Part shown: positions 41,118-50,406 of the stretch, in pieces | Layout: the number at the start of each line of letters is the position of its first letter | Position numbering within the stretch: position 1 is the first letter of the stretch | Origin: Hyphomicrobiales bacterium | Lineage (GTDB): Bacteria; Pseudomonadota; Alphaproteobacteria; Rhizobiales; Rhizobiaceae | Length of the DNA: 64,000 nt | Assembly (NCBI GenBank): GCA_900473185.1 | Contig: UCKU01000031.1 | Location: forward strand, 26,140-90,139 | Reading direction: 5' to 3' | Translations under genes and position numbers: made by a program | Notes under the pieces: model-generated | Database searches by the model: none | What the model was told of the DNA's origin: nothing | What the model saw: only the letters and a program-made list of their open reading frames with translations

Positions 41118-42089
41118 ATGCCCGACCAGATCGTCCTGCTGAATGCCCCCGGCGATATCTCCCAGTTCCGGCTGCAGGATCAGCCGTCAGAGTCTCCCGG
41201 TCCCGGCGAGGTCAAGATCCGCCATCAGGCCGTCGGCACCAATTTCCTCGATATCTATCATCGCAAGGGCCTCTATGCGCTGCCATCCTATCCCGCCGTC
41301 ATCGGCGTGGAGGCCGCAGGCGTGGTCGAAGAGATCGGTGCTGATGTCTCCGGCTTCAAACCGGGCGACCGCGTTGCCTATGCCGGCCCGCCCGTTGGCG
41401 CCTATGCCTCGACCCGCATCATCGCGGCCGAAAGGGTGATTGAGCTTCCCGATGCGGTCTCCGCAAAAGTGGCGGCGAGCTCGCTGCTCAAGGGTATGAC
41501 GGCCTATATGCTCCTGAGGAAAGTGAGCAATGTCGGGCAGGGCAGCACCGTGCTGATCCATGCCGCCGCCGGCGGGCTCGGCAGCATTCTGGTGCGCTGG
41601 GCGAAATCGCTTGGTGCCAGCGTTATCGGCACGGTCAGCTCGCCGGAAAAGGCGGCCCTTGCCACATCCTATGGCGCCGATCACCTGATTATCGGGCGAG
41701 GGGCCGATATCGTGGCCGAGGCCAAGCGGCTGACGGGCGGAAACGGCGTCGATGTCGCCTATGACGGGATCGGCGGCGAGATGCTGTTGAAGAGCATCCG
41801 CGCCGTGCGCCCCTTTGGTACCGCCATCACCATCGGCCAGGCGGCCGGCCCCATTCCGCCCGTTGCCGTGGAGGAGCTTCGGCCCGGCAAGTCGCTCTCG
41901 CATCCGAGCATCATGGCCTGGTGCGCCGATGTCGGCCGATACCGCGAGGCTGCGGAGGCTGCGATTGCCGCCATGGAGCGGGGCATCGTCTGCGAGATCG
42001 CTGCGGAATATGGCTTGGCGGATGTTGCGAAGGCGCATCAGGAGATGGAAACGGGGCGGTCGGCCGGCAGCATATTGCTCGTGCCGTGA
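41118..42089 (+). CDS. qorA: NADPH:quinone oxidoreductase (zeta-crystallin type)
   Basis: 323 residues from the ATG at 41118, with GAGGAAA upstream. It is a medium-chain reductase without zinc ligands: VGTNFLDIYHRKGLYALPSY, VIGVEAAGVVEEIGADVSGF and GDRVAYAG. The NADPH-binding turn is IHAAAGGLGSILVRWAKSLG, followed by YDGIGGEMLLKSI. It reduces quinones with NADPH by one electron. It is divergent from a LysR regulator, so it is probably induced by quinones or other electrophiles. Confidence 0.9.
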   Translation: MPDQIVLLNAPGDISQFRLQDQPSESPGPGEVKIRHQAVGTNFLDIYHRKGLYALPSYPAVIGVEAAGVVEEIGADVSGFKPGDRVAYAGPPVGAYASTRIIAAERVIELPDAVSAKVAASSLLKGMTAYMLLRKVSNVGQGSTVLIHAAAGGLGSILVRWAKSLGASVIGTVSSPEKAALATSYGADHLIIGRGADIVAEAKRLTGGNGVDVAYDGIGGEMLLKSIRAVRPFGTAITIGQAAGPIPPVAVEELRPGKSLSHPSIMAWCADVGRYREAAEAAIAAMERGIVCEIAAEYGLADVAKAHQEMETGRSAGSILLVP

Positions 42090-42149
42090 TGCTTGCCGAG
42101 GGTCGGGTGGCGGGCGCGCCACCTTATTCCTCGCGGGAGGCGACGCGGA

Positions 42150-42683
42150 CTACAGGCGGCTTGCAAAGTTTCTGAGGAGCGCCAGGCCTTCCGGCCAATC
42201 GCCGAGTTTGCTTTGGCCGTTGATGTGGCCAGCCGCGCCGATCACCTTCAACTCGCTTCCCCATTGCTCGGCCCGCGTCTCGACATAGGGCAGAGAACCA
42301 TAGGGATCATCGGTGCTTGCCACGATGAGAGAGGGAAATCGAAAGCGCTTCCGGGGTACCTCTGCGAAGCTTGCCGCCTGAGCGGGAAAAGCCGGAGATG
42401 CCGGATCTGGCACGGCGACCAGCATTGCCCCCCTGATCGGCAGATCAGAAACCTCATGCCAATGTGCGACGAGGAGGCAGGCGAGGCTATGAGCCACCAG
42501 AACGGGTGGCGTTCGCGCCGCACGCACGGCCTGCTCCAGCGCTGCGATCCAGTCGGAAAGATCCGGCTCGTCCCAGCTCGTGGGGGCGAAACGGCGGATG
42601 GAGGGATCGGCGCTCTCCCAGCGGCTTTGCCAATGGAATTCGCCGGAATTGCCGATACCCGGCAGATGAATGATTTCGGTCAT
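42150..42683 (-). CDS. RBBP9/YdeN-family serine hydrolase
   Basis: 177 residues from the ATG at 42683, behind GAGAGGCG. It has the small alpha/beta-hydrolase plan of the family: IIHLPGIGNSGEFHWQSRWE at the start, nucleophile Ser in VLVAHSLACLLVAHW, Asp in VASTDDPYGSL and His in VIGAAGHINGQSKLGDWPEG. It would act on small esters in the cytoplasm. It is divergent from an Lrp-type gene. Confidence 0.88.
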   Translation of the reverse strand: MTEIIHLPGIGNSGEFHWQSRWESADPSIRRFAPTSWDEPDLSDWIAALEQAVRAARTPPVLVAHSLACLLVAHWHEVSDLPIRGAMLVAVPDPASPAFPAQAASFAEVPRKRFRFPSLIVASTDDPYGSLPYVETRAEQWGSELKVIGAAGHINGQSKLGDWPEGLALLRNFASRL

Positions 42684-42786
42684 GTCTCGCCTCTCGTGGT
42701 TATGGCACCAACATGACCGTTTACTCAGAGAGGATAAATTGGCATTCATCGGAGAAGTTCGCCGCAAACCGATGGGTTCAAAGTCA

Positions 42787-43263
42787 ATGGTGAAATATTT
42801 CGATAGTCGCGCCGAGCTCGATCCAACCGACATTGCCATGATCGAGATCTTGCAGGGCGACGGGCGCATCAGCGTTTCCGAACTTGGAAGAAGGGTCGGC
42901 CTCTCGCAGCCGGCAGCATCGGAACGCTTGAAGCGGCTTGAAGAACGCGGCATCATCAGCGGCTACAGGGCTGTCATCGACCCTGCCTCGATCGGGCTTG
43001 GAATGATGGCGATTATCCGCCTGCGCACCACGCATGAATATATCAAGACTTGCTTGAAGCAATTTTCGGAAATGCCTGAGGTCATTGAGGTTCTCAGGCT
43101 GACGGGAGAAGACTGCTTCCACCTGAAAGTCATCGTGCCGTCGCCGGCGGAGCTGGAAAGCATCGTCGATGCCGTTGCCCGCTACGGCTCGGTCAACACT
43201 GCGATCGTGTTACGCAGCGAGCCCGCCAAACCTATCGGGCGCGAGCTCATGATGAAGGGCTGA
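42787..43263 (+). CDS. Lrp/AsnC-family transcriptional regulator
   Basis: 158 residues. The helix-turn-helix (LDPTDIAMIEILQGDGRISV, then SELGRRVGLSQPAASERLKR) is followed by the RAM ligand domain (ASIGLGMMAIIRLRTTHEYI, LRLTGEDCFHLKVIVPSPAE). The ATG at 42787 gives normal family length. A TTG at 42739 with AGAGGAT upstream is a serious alternative that would add 16 residues. It is divergent from the RBBP9-like hydrolase. The ligand is probably an amino acid. Confidence 0.87.
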   Translation: MVKYFDSRAELDPTDIAMIEILQGDGRISVSELGRRVGLSQPAASERLKRLEERGIISGYRAVIDPASIGLGMMAIIRLRTTHEYIKTCLKQFSEMPEVIEVLRLTGEDCFHLKVIVPSPAELESIVDAVARYGSVNTAIVLRSEPAKPIGRELMMKG

Positions 43264-43322
43264 TTTCGCGGCAATCGCGATAGAGGTGCCGTGGGCTTCG
43301 TTTGCCAGGCTTAAACAGCGGC

Positions 43323-43345
43323 GTCGTATCGCAACGCGATACGAC
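43323..43345. terminator. Perfect hairpin between convergent genes
   Basis: GTCGTATCGC (43323-43332) and GCGATACGAC (43336-43345) pair over ten bases with the three-base loop AAC. It stands between the Lrp gene and the convergent small gene and may end both transcripts. No T tract follows. Confidence 0.5.
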
Positions 43346-43412
43346 AAACTCGCCGTTAGCTTCGTGGGTCTCATCAAGCTTGCAAGCGTGATGATCTATT
43401 CGTCAGGGCAGC

Positions 43413-43613
43413 CTAATTGGATTTCACCGTTTTGCTGGCGATCAGCATCACGAGCTCTTCCGAGGCATCGGCAAGCGCCAGTGCCAGTTCCGCTGCTGAC
43501 CATCCGTGTTTCTGCAGATTGGTGAGCATTCCCATCATTGCGATTTCGACGTCCCTTCTGCAGTTCGAAGTCTGTTTCAATTCGATGTAGTTCTGGTCTT
43601 CCGTGGTGATCAT
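43413..43613 (-). CDS. Small hypothetical protein
   Basis: 66 residues. The ATG at 43613 has GGAGGCTAAG immediately upstream, a near-ideal ribosome-binding site. The sequence is acidic and helical (VEIAMMGMLTNLQKHGWSAA, then ELALALADASEELVMLIASK). No domain is recognised. A perfect hairpin 68 bases downstream may end the transcript. Confidence 0.6.
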   Translation of the reverse strand: MITTEDQNYIELKQTSNCRRDVEIAMMGMLTNLQKHGWSAAELALALADASEELVMLIASKTVKSN

Positions 43614-44280
43614 CTTAGCCTCCGTTTGCCCATCAGAGGGCCGCTCGCATTAAAATTCTCCGGGTTCGATAAAATGGGGTTGCGCGTCAGCATCAGGCTC
43701 ATACGCATAGACTCAAGCGCCTGAGCTTGCGCGCAACCCCTCACTTCGCCTCACCTGGCCTTGCCAAGTTCGCCTCAATCCTCCCCCAGTTGAGTGATCA
43801 AGGAAGCCTCCATAGCCGGTTATAAGTATTCTTTTTGGGGGCTGCGGGTTGTGTGACGAAGGGTCTCTGCAACAGGCCGAAGCCTATGCAGAGTGCGCAC
43901 GAATATTTCCCGGACAGTTCATGACTGCCTTCTCGTATTCTCATGTTTTTTTCTTGAGTTCTTGCCGTTTCACCTGGAATTGCTCCGTCTCTGTCGGGCG
44001 TTGGCAGGTGAAATATTCTGGTCTATTCCGTCCTTATCAGGGAATTGACCGTGCTTATTTAAATACAGCTATGGGACGCAATTGTCGTTATCCGCGCGTC
44101 CTGAAAATTATCGTTCCGTACATTTCTGATCCAAAGGGATTATGATAAACAACTTATGGACGTGGCTGCTCGCCGATTCCCGGCTAGGGCGGTTTCCGGC
44201 GGCGATTTTGCCGCAAAAGCGATTGTTCGCTCTCAATTTCAACGGCCCGGTCGGATCGGTTGGCACGCTGGAGGGATTGG
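43614..44280. other. Long AT-richer intergenic region ahead of an AraC gene
   Basis: These 667 bases are AT-richer than the flanks and hold no gene I can support; a 98-codon frame at 43849-44145 has no ribosome-binding site and an improbable composition. Signals present are the inverted repeat TTTCACCTG (43968-43976)/CAGGTGAAA (44005-44013), a related CACCTGG near 43753, and the ribosome-binding site of the AraC gene. It is probably a complex promoter. Confidence 0.5.
43968..44013. promoter_or_regulatory. Inverted repeat upstream of the AraC gene
   Basis: TTTCACCTG and CAGGTGAAA are perfect nine-base arms separated by 28 bases (about three helical turns between arm starts and ends), a spacing suited to a dimeric activator. 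It lies about 270 bases before the AraC start at 44281. Confidence 0.4.
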
Positions 44281-45429
44281 ATGGCTACGGGTTCTGGATC
44301 TGGAGATGACCCCGCTGCGGGGCAAGCATGGCCGGCCCATCTGGAGCGGCGGCGCTGGCCGCGCGAACCGGCCACGGAGAAGGAGCGACGCCAGGATGTC
44401 GCGCCTGCGCTGGTGCCCCTGCGTTTCTCGACTGGGGATCTGCCGGCGAAAGACCAGTTCCAGGCCTGGCGTGCGCATATGGCGCCGCTGGTGGATGTGC
44501 ATCTGCCGGATGGAAAATCACCCGAGGACGGGTTTCTTGCCGAACAGATCGGCTGGCATCTCGGCAGCATGCTCATCGTCCAGCAGCACACCGAGGGGCA
44601 TAGCTATATCCGCGATCAATCCATGCTCCGTTCGAGCCCGATAGACCATTGGAACGTCGGCCTGCTTCGCAGCGGCCGGATCTGGACCGAGGTCAGCCGT
44701 CACGTCACAGAAACCGGTGCCGGCGAGGTATTCTTCAGGTCTCTCAGCTATCCCTATCGCGGGCGCATGACCGATAGCACCGCCGTGCTTGTCTTCCTGC
44801 CCTATGAATTGCTGGCCGTGGATGCAAGCATTCTCCAGGGTGCCAACAACACGCTTCTGTCCGGCAGCCTGGCTGAATTGCTCGTCAGCTATATCGCCGG
44901 TCTGGAAACGAAGCTGGGCAATCTGACGGCTGGCGAGGTGCCGCGGATCATACAAACGATCGCCGATATGGTCGTTGCATGTGCTGCTTCGTCCATAAGG
45001 TCGGATACGGGACAAACGCAGACCGGCATGGGAGTGATGGAGCGGGCGCATCGCTACATTCACCTCAACCTGCAGTCAGACAATTTGACGCCCGACGCCA
45101 TCTGCCGCGCCCTGGGCATCTCGCGCACGCGGCTCTACCAGCTGTTCGAAGCGAACGGGGGAGTGCTGAATTATATCCGTAAGCGGCGAATGCTGCAGGC
45201 CTATGCGGATCTCAGCAACCCGGCCGACAACAGGCCGATCTCCGAGATCGCGGAGGCCGCCGGTTTTGCCGTCGCCGCCAATTTTACACGCGCCTTCAGC
45301 CACGAATTCGGACTGAGCCCACGTGAAATCCGAAGAACCGTGGCAACCGAGCGCCCGGCCGTTCCGGCTCAGCGCTCCACGCGGCATCACGGGACAACGA
45401 TCGGCGATTGGCTGACGCTTGCAGGCTGA
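44281..45429 (+). CDS. AraC-family transcriptional regulator (AraC_binding_2)
   Basis: 382 residues from the ATG at 44281, with GGAGGG upstream; a TTG at 44260 is in frame. A long sensor domain (LRFSTGDLPAKDQFQAWRAH, LPYELLAVDASILQGANN) is followed by the DNA-binding domain: ERAHRYIHLNLQSDNLTPDA, ICRALGISRTRLYQLFEANG and SEIAEAAGFAVAANFTRAFS before GLSPREIRR. The first 45 residues are low-complexity. It stands alone after an unusually long non-coding region; no target is evident. Confidence 0.88.
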   Translation: MATGSGSGDDPAAGQAWPAHLERRRWPREPATEKERRQDVAPALVPLRFSTGDLPAKDQFQAWRAHMAPLVDVHLPDGKSPEDGFLAEQIGWHLGSMLIVQQHTEGHSYIRDQSMLRSSPIDHWNVGLLRSGRIWTEVSRHVTETGAGEVFFRSLSYPYRGRMTDSTAVLVFLPYELLAVDASILQGANNTLLSGSLAELLVSYIAGLETKLGNLTAGEVPRIIQTIADMVVACAASSIRSDTGQTQTGMGVMERAHRYIHLNLQSDNLTPDAICRALGISRTRLYQLFEANGGVLNYIRKRRMLQAYADLSNPADNRPISEIAEAAGFAVAANFTRAFSHEFGLSPREIRRTVATERPAVPAQRSTRHHGTTIGDWLTLAG

Positions 45430-45628
45430 TGCGATGTCATGGCAGAGGCCTTGCCTCAGCCAAATCTGACACAAAGCTGCCGCTCAATCGTCAGCAAATT
45501 GCCCCGCCATCGCCGCATCGTGCCCTGTTAACGGTCCATCGTTGCGACCTCGCCGGCCCCCAGCGGCTGAGCGATCGACCGAGGCGGTCCTGCTGCCGAT
45601 CAAATCATGCACGTGAAAAGGAATGACT

Positions 45629-46078
45629 ATGATCACTCGTTACACACCCGTCGCAACGATGACCGCTGCGGTTTTCAGCCTGCTTGCTTTCAGCCCGGCA
45701 TCCGCCGTGGACATGGCCCAGGCGCAACAGCAGCCGCCGGCGCAGGGCCAGGCGCCGATGCAGGGGCAGAGCGGCGGCAATGGTGCAGCCGCGCCTGTCA
45801 GCGATCAGAAAATCGAGGCCTTTGCCGTTGCCTATGTGCAGGTCGACAAGGTCAGGAAGGAATATTCGGCCAAAATCGGCGCGACGAAGGACGAGGCTGC
45901 GAAGCAGAAGCTGCAGGAAGAGGCCAAGAAGCAGATGGTCGACACCGTCGAAGCCTCCAAGGACATCTCTGTCGAGGAATACTCGTCGATCCTGACGGCC
46001 GCACAGAGCGACCCGGCTCTCGCCAAGAAGGTTCTGGAAAAGATCGGCACCCCGCCGCCGGCGCAGCAGCAGCAATAG
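45629..46078 (+). CDS. DUF4168 secreted protein
   Basis: 149 residues from the ATG at 45629 (AAAAGGA upstream; an ATG two codons earlier is possible). A signal peptide (VATMTAAVFSLLAFSPASAV) is followed by a Gln/Pro linker (AQQQPPAQGQAPMQGQSGG) and a helical DUF4168 domain (DQKIEAFAVAYVQVDKVRKE, then SVEEYSSILTAAQSDPALAK). The tail is Pro/Gln-rich. DUF4168 proteins are periplasmic and of unknown function. Confidence 0.85.
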   Translation: MITRYTPVATMTAAVFSLLAFSPASAVDMAQAQQQPPAQGQAPMQGQSGGNGAAAPVSDQKIEAFAVAYVQVDKVRKEYSAKIGATKDEAAKQKLQEEAKKQMVDTVEASKDISVEEYSSILTAAQSDPALAKKVLEKIGTPPPAQQQQ

Positions 46079-46361
46079 GGCTGCGCGCTTCTGCATAATC
46101 CTTAAATCGGAGAGGATTACGTCGGGGAGTACAGCTCGATCACCGGGTCAAGGTCAGCGCCATCCTGGCCTCGCTCCCCCGATCGCCGGTGAGGGTCGCG
46201 CTTTGCGCCTTTGGTTGTCATGATCCGCGGCCTACATCGCGTCAACAAAGGGAGGAGCTACATCCCTGCCTGGCGGCCTAAGAACAGCGGTTACAGACTA
46301 TCCAGGTCGTGATCGAGATGGTTGCCGGGCGGATGTTCACGCGCGCCGCGCCTTATATCGA

Positions 46362-47228
46362 TCAGGAAACGGTCATGTAGTGCCGCAAGGTGAGAAACTG
46401 TTTCAAGCCGATTTTCCTGGCGAGTGAGATAGAGGCAATATTGTCCCTCTGCACCTGGTAGCGTGACATGAGCTGCCGTTCTGCAAGTACAGCATGGGCG
46501 GTTCTGACGACCCGCGCGGCGTAACCGTGGCCGCGATGTTGTTCCAATGTCAGGACGCTTCCCACTTCCCAGACATGCTCGAAGTTTTGGAAGGCCAGGC
46601 AGAAGGAAACGGGCGCATCGGCGCGGCTGATCGAACAGAAGAAGGCCCTGTCTGTGGCCAGAAGTTTCTCTATCCACACCCGCTCCTGGCCCTGGCTTTC
46701 GGCGAGCGCCATCAGCGCTTCCGTCGGTGCGCGGTCGATTGTCGCTTCCGGGTCGCGCTCGAAAGGTGAGTGAGCAGTATAAGAATGGAAGGCGGCTGTT
46801 TGCCTGAGTGAAAAGCGTGTCGCGACGGCGGCGCGATCTTCCTCGCTTGAAAGTTTGAATACGATGCTCCCGTCGCACGGCACGAAATCAAGCAAGCGCC
46901 GGGTCAAAATCTCGCTGTCGCTGCTGATGAGAACGACATGCTTGGAGGAAGGATACATCTCCCGGTCATAGGCGCTGGCGCTCGCGTCCAGAATGACGAT
47001 GAAGGCTTTATCCTGGCCGTGGGAAATCCCGTATGCAACGGTTCGCTCGGGGTACATCAGCAGATATTTTAAAAGAACGACGTTGCGGAGCGCTTGCTGC
47101 CCCAATGCAGCAACAAGATTCCCTCGATCCATCATATCGAACATCCAGCTGGCTCCCGAGGCCGGTTCAAACATAATTGCCGAATTCAGCACGACCCTCC
47201 GAGCGGTCAAGTGAATTTCGTGTGCCAT
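46362..47228 (-). CDS. GNAT-family N-acetyltransferase with N-terminal extension
   Basis: 288 residues. The C-terminal GNAT part is clear: VWEVGSVLTLEQHRGHGYAA with RVVRTAHAVL, where HRGHGYA is the CoA loop, and QVQRDNIASISLARKIGLKQ closes it. The first 150 residues are a second, degenerate domain, as in the FR47-like or double-GNAT proteins. The start at 47228 is the best guess; 47234 and 47279 are also in frame and none has a strong site. It is divergent from a NUDIX gene. The substrate is unknown. Confidence 0.75.
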   Translation of the reverse strand: MAHEIHLTARRVVLNSAIMFEPASGASWMFDMMDRGNLVAALGQQALRNVVLLKYLLMYPERTVAYGISHGQDKAFIVILDASASAYDREMYPSSKHVVLISSDSEILTRRLLDFVPCDGSIVFKLSSEEDRAAVATRFSLRQTAAFHSYTAHSPFERDPEATIDRAPTEALMALAESQGQERVWIEKLLATDRAFFCSISRADAPVSFCLAFQNFEHVWEVGSVLTLEQHRGHGYAARVVRTAHAVLAERQLMSRYQVQRDNIASISLARKIGLKQFLTLRHYMTVS

Positions 47229-47342
47229 AGGCATATCCGGAAAGGGCCGCCGGGGGCGCATAGGGTTCAGAGGTGCCATGGTCCAAACCGGAGCATTGAA
47301 CTAGTGTTCGGAATCAAGAGTTCGAAACGGGAGAATTTTCGA

Positions 47343-47897
47343 GTGGACGATGGCTGGAAGGTGGTTGAATCCAGGACGATCCTGCAGGATCGGTGGCTGA
47401 ATTTGCGAGCCGATGACTGCCTGACTCCAGGTGGTGTGACGATTTCTCCCTACTACGTGATGTCTTATCCCGACTGGATCAACATCGTGGCGATCACTCC
47501 GGACGATCACCTTTTGCTCGTTCGCCAATATCGACATGCGGCGGGCAAGTTCTTCCTGGAAATACCGGGAGGTGGCCTTGATGAGCGGGACGCGGATAGC
47601 GAAAAGGCAGCCCGTCGCGAACTGGAAGAGGAAACCGGCTACATTGCCCAAAACTGGCAATTGATCAGCACTCTTTATCCAAACCCGTCCTCCCACACGA
47701 ACCGTCTTCACACCTATCTCGCAACCGGCGCCGAGCAAAAATATCAGCAACGCCTCGATGCCGGCGAAGAGGGCCTGACCGTTCATGCCCTTCCCATTGC
47801 GGAGGTGCTGGATGGATTACAAGCCGGCCTGATCGGGCAGGCTCTTCACGTGTCCTCAATCCTCCTGGCGCTCCGGGCTGCCGGGCGGTTGGGTTAG
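47343..47897 (+). CDS. NUDIX hydrolase (ADP-ribose pyrophosphatase-like)
   Basis: 184 residues from a GTG at 47343 with GGGAGA eight bases upstream. The Nudix box is GGGLDERDADSEKAARRELE followed by EETGY, a complete match to G-x5-E-x7-R-E-x2-E-E-x-G. The leading SRTILQDRWLNLRADDCLTP and SYPDWINIVAITPDDHLLLV fit ADP-ribose pyrophosphatases. It would hydrolyse ADP-ribose or a related nucleotide diphosphate to protect the cell from free ADP-ribose. It is divergent from the GNAT gene. Confidence 0.88.
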   Translation: MDDGWKVVESRTILQDRWLNLRADDCLTPGGVTISPYYVMSYPDWINIVAITPDDHLLLVRQYRHAAGKFFLEIPGGGLDERDADSEKAARRELEEETGYIAQNWQLISTLYPNPSSHTNRLHTYLATGAEQKYQQRLDAGEEGLTVHALPIAEVLDGLQAGLIGQALHVSSILLALRAAGRLG

Positions 47898-47959
47898 TAG
47901 CCGACACGCCGGTGCGACACGGCAAGGCCGGAGAACGGGTCTTGCTGTCGTCACTGATG

Positions 47960-48751
47960 TCAGAAGCTTTGCGGACCGATCTCCTTCGCAATACCATCCA
48001 GGTATTGATCGAGGTGGTTCTTCCACAATGCCGGCTTGAACATCAGGGCATGGCCTGCGGCGGCGGCAACGAATTTCCCCTGTCCGCCCGCCGACAGAAA
48101 CTTTTCAAAATTTCCCCGGCAGTGCCCTATTCGATAATACTGGTCATGGCTGCCGTGCAGCCAGAGCGTCGAAATTCCGGCCGGTGCTCCGCGTTCGAAG
48201 ATGGCCGGGTTGACGATTTCATGATTGGCGCACCCTCTGCCGAGCCAGCCGCCGTTGAAATTGACGGCGCCGCGGAAGGTGGCCGGGCGCATGCCCGCAT
48301 AGGCGATCGACAGAATGCCGCCACGTGAGACGCCCCCGATGACGAGCCGGCTCTGATCCACATCGGACCGCTCGCGCAGATGACGCACGACAGCATCCAC
48401 ATCCTCGACGGCCCGCTCGAAGCCCGTAATCGCAATGTCGATATTGCAGGAATAGCCGGAACCATCGGGAGCAAGTCCCTCGCCATAATTTCCGCCTGAT
48501 TTGCCTCTCCCCCGGCGTTGCGGAAAGAGGATCATCCAGCCCCGTTCGACGAAATAGTTTGCCACGACTGCCGGAGACACCGTCCTCGTGTAGAGGGACT
48601 TATTGTGGCCTCGTCCGGTAGAACCATGGTTGAAAACAATCGTTGGATACGGTCCTTCGTGCCGAGGCTTGGCTGCGACAATTTCCAATCGGGCATCTGC
48701 CTCGCCGGAGAGTATGAAAGATTTCTCAAACTTGGTGAGATCTGCCGCCAT
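47960..48751 (-). CDS. Dienelactone hydrolase/prolyl oligopeptidase-like alpha/beta hydrolase
   Basis: 263 residues from the ATG at 48751; a TTG at 48811 would add 20 residues, and no start has a clear ribosome-binding site. The fold shows YPTIVFNHGSTGRGHNKSLY, FVERGWMILFPQRRGRGKSG and the nucleophile Ser in VIGGVSRGGILSIAYAG. The acid is likely the Asp of LHGSHDQYY and the base the His of AAAAGHALM. It is cytoplasmic; the substrate is not predictable. Confidence 0.82.
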   Translation of the reverse strand: MAADLTKFEKSFILSGEADARLEIVAAKPRHEGPYPTIVFNHGSTGRGHNKSLYTRTVSPAVVANYFVERGWMILFPQRRGRGKSGGNYGEGLAPDGSGYSCNIDIAITGFERAVEDVDAVVRHLRERSDVDQSRLVIGGVSRGGILSIAYAGMRPATFRGAVNFNGGWLGRGCANHEIVNPAIFERGAPAGISTLWLHGSHDQYYRIGHCRGNFEKFLSAGGQGKFVAAAAGHALMFKPALWKNHLDQYLDGIAKEIGPQSF

Positions 48752-48953
48752 TTGGATTCGCGCCCGATTTCCGGTGTCGCAAAACTCCCACAAGCCGTTC
48801 GAAAACTCCAAATGAATTTCGCAAGATAGAAGCTGAAGCTCGAGTTTTCCGACGGTCTGCGGGAGCAGAAGCTTCTTTGCTGCAGGCCATGTGAGACGTC
48901 GATTTCATGAGCCGGGTCTGCTATCGATCGGCGGTTGTTGAGTCCCCGCATCC

Positions 48954-49454
48954 ATGGTCCGTCTTCTCGTCACATATATGGAACAGCTTGCGCCGCCGCC
49001 TGGGCCTGCGCTGTCGTCTCCGCTTGCGGCCGCCGGCATCGCGAGGGAACGTCCCGATGCGGACGATTATCTCAGCCTCTATCGATCCGTCGGCATGCCC
49101 CTGCAATGGGACGAGCGTCTGCGGATGACGCGGGAAGGGCTTCTGGCGTTCCTGGGCAACGGTTCCACAGCGCTCTACATTTTGCGGCACGGCGGACGAT
49201 CGGTCGGGCTGTGCGAATTTGCGGGCGTCGGCGAAAGGGATGTAGAGCTAAAGCACTTCGGTCTGATCCCCGAGGTCCAGGGCCGTCGTCTCGGACCCTA
49301 TCTGTTGGATTGGTCGCTGCGGGCGATATGGAGCCATCGGCCTGAGCGCGTGTGGCTCCACACGGATACCTGGGATCATCCGAAGGCCAAAGCCACCTAC
49401 AAGCGCATCGGCTTCAAGGCCTATGCCGAAGTCTGGGAAGAGTTTCCGGACTGA
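48954..49454 (+). CDS. GNAT-family N-acetyltransferase
   Basis: 166 residues from 48954; an ATG at 48978 is also plausible, and neither has a strong ribosome-binding site. The core is DVELKHFGLIPEVQGRRLGP followed by YLLDWSLRAIW, with QGRRLG as the CoA loop, and DTWDHPKAKATYKRIGF as the motif B helix. The TDTWDHP stretch is seen in a conserved proteobacterial GNAT subfamily without an assigned substrate. It is monocistronic. Confidence 0.83.
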   Translation: MVRLLVTYMEQLAPPPGPALSSPLAAAGIARERPDADDYLSLYRSVGMPLQWDERLRMTREGLLAFLGNGSTALYILRHGGRSVGLCEFAGVGERDVELKHFGLIPEVQGRRLGPYLLDWSLRAIWSHRPERVWLHTDTWDHPKAKATYKRIGFKAYAEVWEEFPD

Positions 49455-49553
49455 TCCCGCGTCGCAAGCCATCGCATCCACCGGCAACCGGGCACCGGCA
49501 ACCGGGGCAGTGTGCGTGCTCCATGGAAGAGCACGCACAGCATCAATCGTCAA

Positions 49554-50300
49554 TCAGCGGAAACCGCCGGCGGCGACCAGTCGTTCGCCAGTCAGCCAAC
49601 CGGCATCGTCAGAAGCGAGGAAGGTCGCGATCGTGCCGATGTCCTTCGGCTGGCCGATGCGCCCGAGCGGGGTCTGGGCGACCGCGTTGTGCTCGAAATC
49701 CGATCCCATGACGCCTGCGGTGTGCGTGCCTTCGGTCTCGACGATGCCAGGGAGGATGGCGTTGACGCGGATCTTGCGCGGGCCAAGCTCCTTGGCGAGC
49801 ACGCCGGTGATGGCGTCCACGGCTCCCTTGGTGCCGCTATAGACGGCCGAGGCGGGGGGAGTGAGGCTCGTTACCACGGACGAGATGTTGATGACGCTGC
49901 CGCCCTCGCCAATGTGTTTGACAGCGGCCTTTGTGGTCAGCAGCAGGCCCAGAACGTTCACGTTGAACTGGCGGTGATAGTGTTCCTCGGTGATCTCTTC
50001 GATCGCCCCGAATTCGTAGACGCCGGAATTGTTGACCAGCACGTCGAGACGGCCGAATTCCCTGACTGCGGCGTCGATCAACCCCTGCGCCTGTTCGGCC
50101 TTCGAAACATCGCCCTGTACCGCGACGGCCTTGCCGCCGGCGGCAGTGATCGCTTCGACGACGGCGTCTGCACCAGCCTTGCTCGAGGCGTAGTTCACCA
50201 CCACTTTTGCACCTTCAGCGGCGAGCGCCTTGGCAATCGCAGCGCCGATCCCCTTGGAGGCTCCCGTCACGACGGCGACTTTTCCAGCAAGCTTAGACAT
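49554..50300 (-). CDS. SDR-family oxidoreductase (3-ketoacyl-ACP reductase-like)
   Basis: 248 residues from the ATG at 50300, behind AAAGGA. It is a classical short-chain dehydrogenase: TGASKGIG cofactor turn (near residues 12-19), NNSGVYEF (NNAG variant), the catalytic Ser in NISSV and YSGTK (Tyr-x-x-x-Lys). The R following NY (VVVNYASSKAG) suggests NADPH. It is divergent from an ArsR-type regulator with a clear palindrome between them, so it is probably inducible. The substrate is unknown. Confidence 0.92.
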   Translation of the reverse strand: MSKLAGKVAVVTGASKGIGAAIAKALAAEGAKVVVNYASSKAGADAVVEAITAAGGKAVAVQGDVSKAEQAQGLIDAAVREFGRLDVLVNNSGVYEFGAIEEITEEHYHRQFNVNVLGLLLTTKAAVKHIGEGGSVINISSVVTSLTPPASAVYSGTKGAVDAITGVLAKELGPRKIRVNAILPGIVETEGTHTAGVMGSDFEHNAVAQTPLGRIGQPKDIGTIATFLASDDAGWLTGERLVAAGGFR

Positions 50301-50351
50301 ATCAGTTCCTTTCGACCTGGATTGCCGCCGGGGTTGGCGGCATTGTTCCAT

Positions 50352-50400
50352 AGTTCAGAAATTCGGAACTGTTGATCTTGATTTCAAGTAGCCCTATATA
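50352..50400 (+). promoter_or_regulatory. ArsR promoter and adjoining palindrome
   Basis: AGTTC-A-GAA-A-TTC-G-GAACT (50352-50370) is symmetric except at three single bases. Just after it come TTGATC (50372-50377) and TATATA (50395-50400), 17 bases apart. Transcription should start at about 50407, which is the ATG of the ArsR gene. Confidence 0.65.
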
Positions 50401-50406
50401 AAATTC

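Noticed and set aside
43849..44145. 98-codon frame in the AT-rich region
   Set aside because: It has no ribosome-binding site and no family resemblance; the composition fits non-coding DNA.
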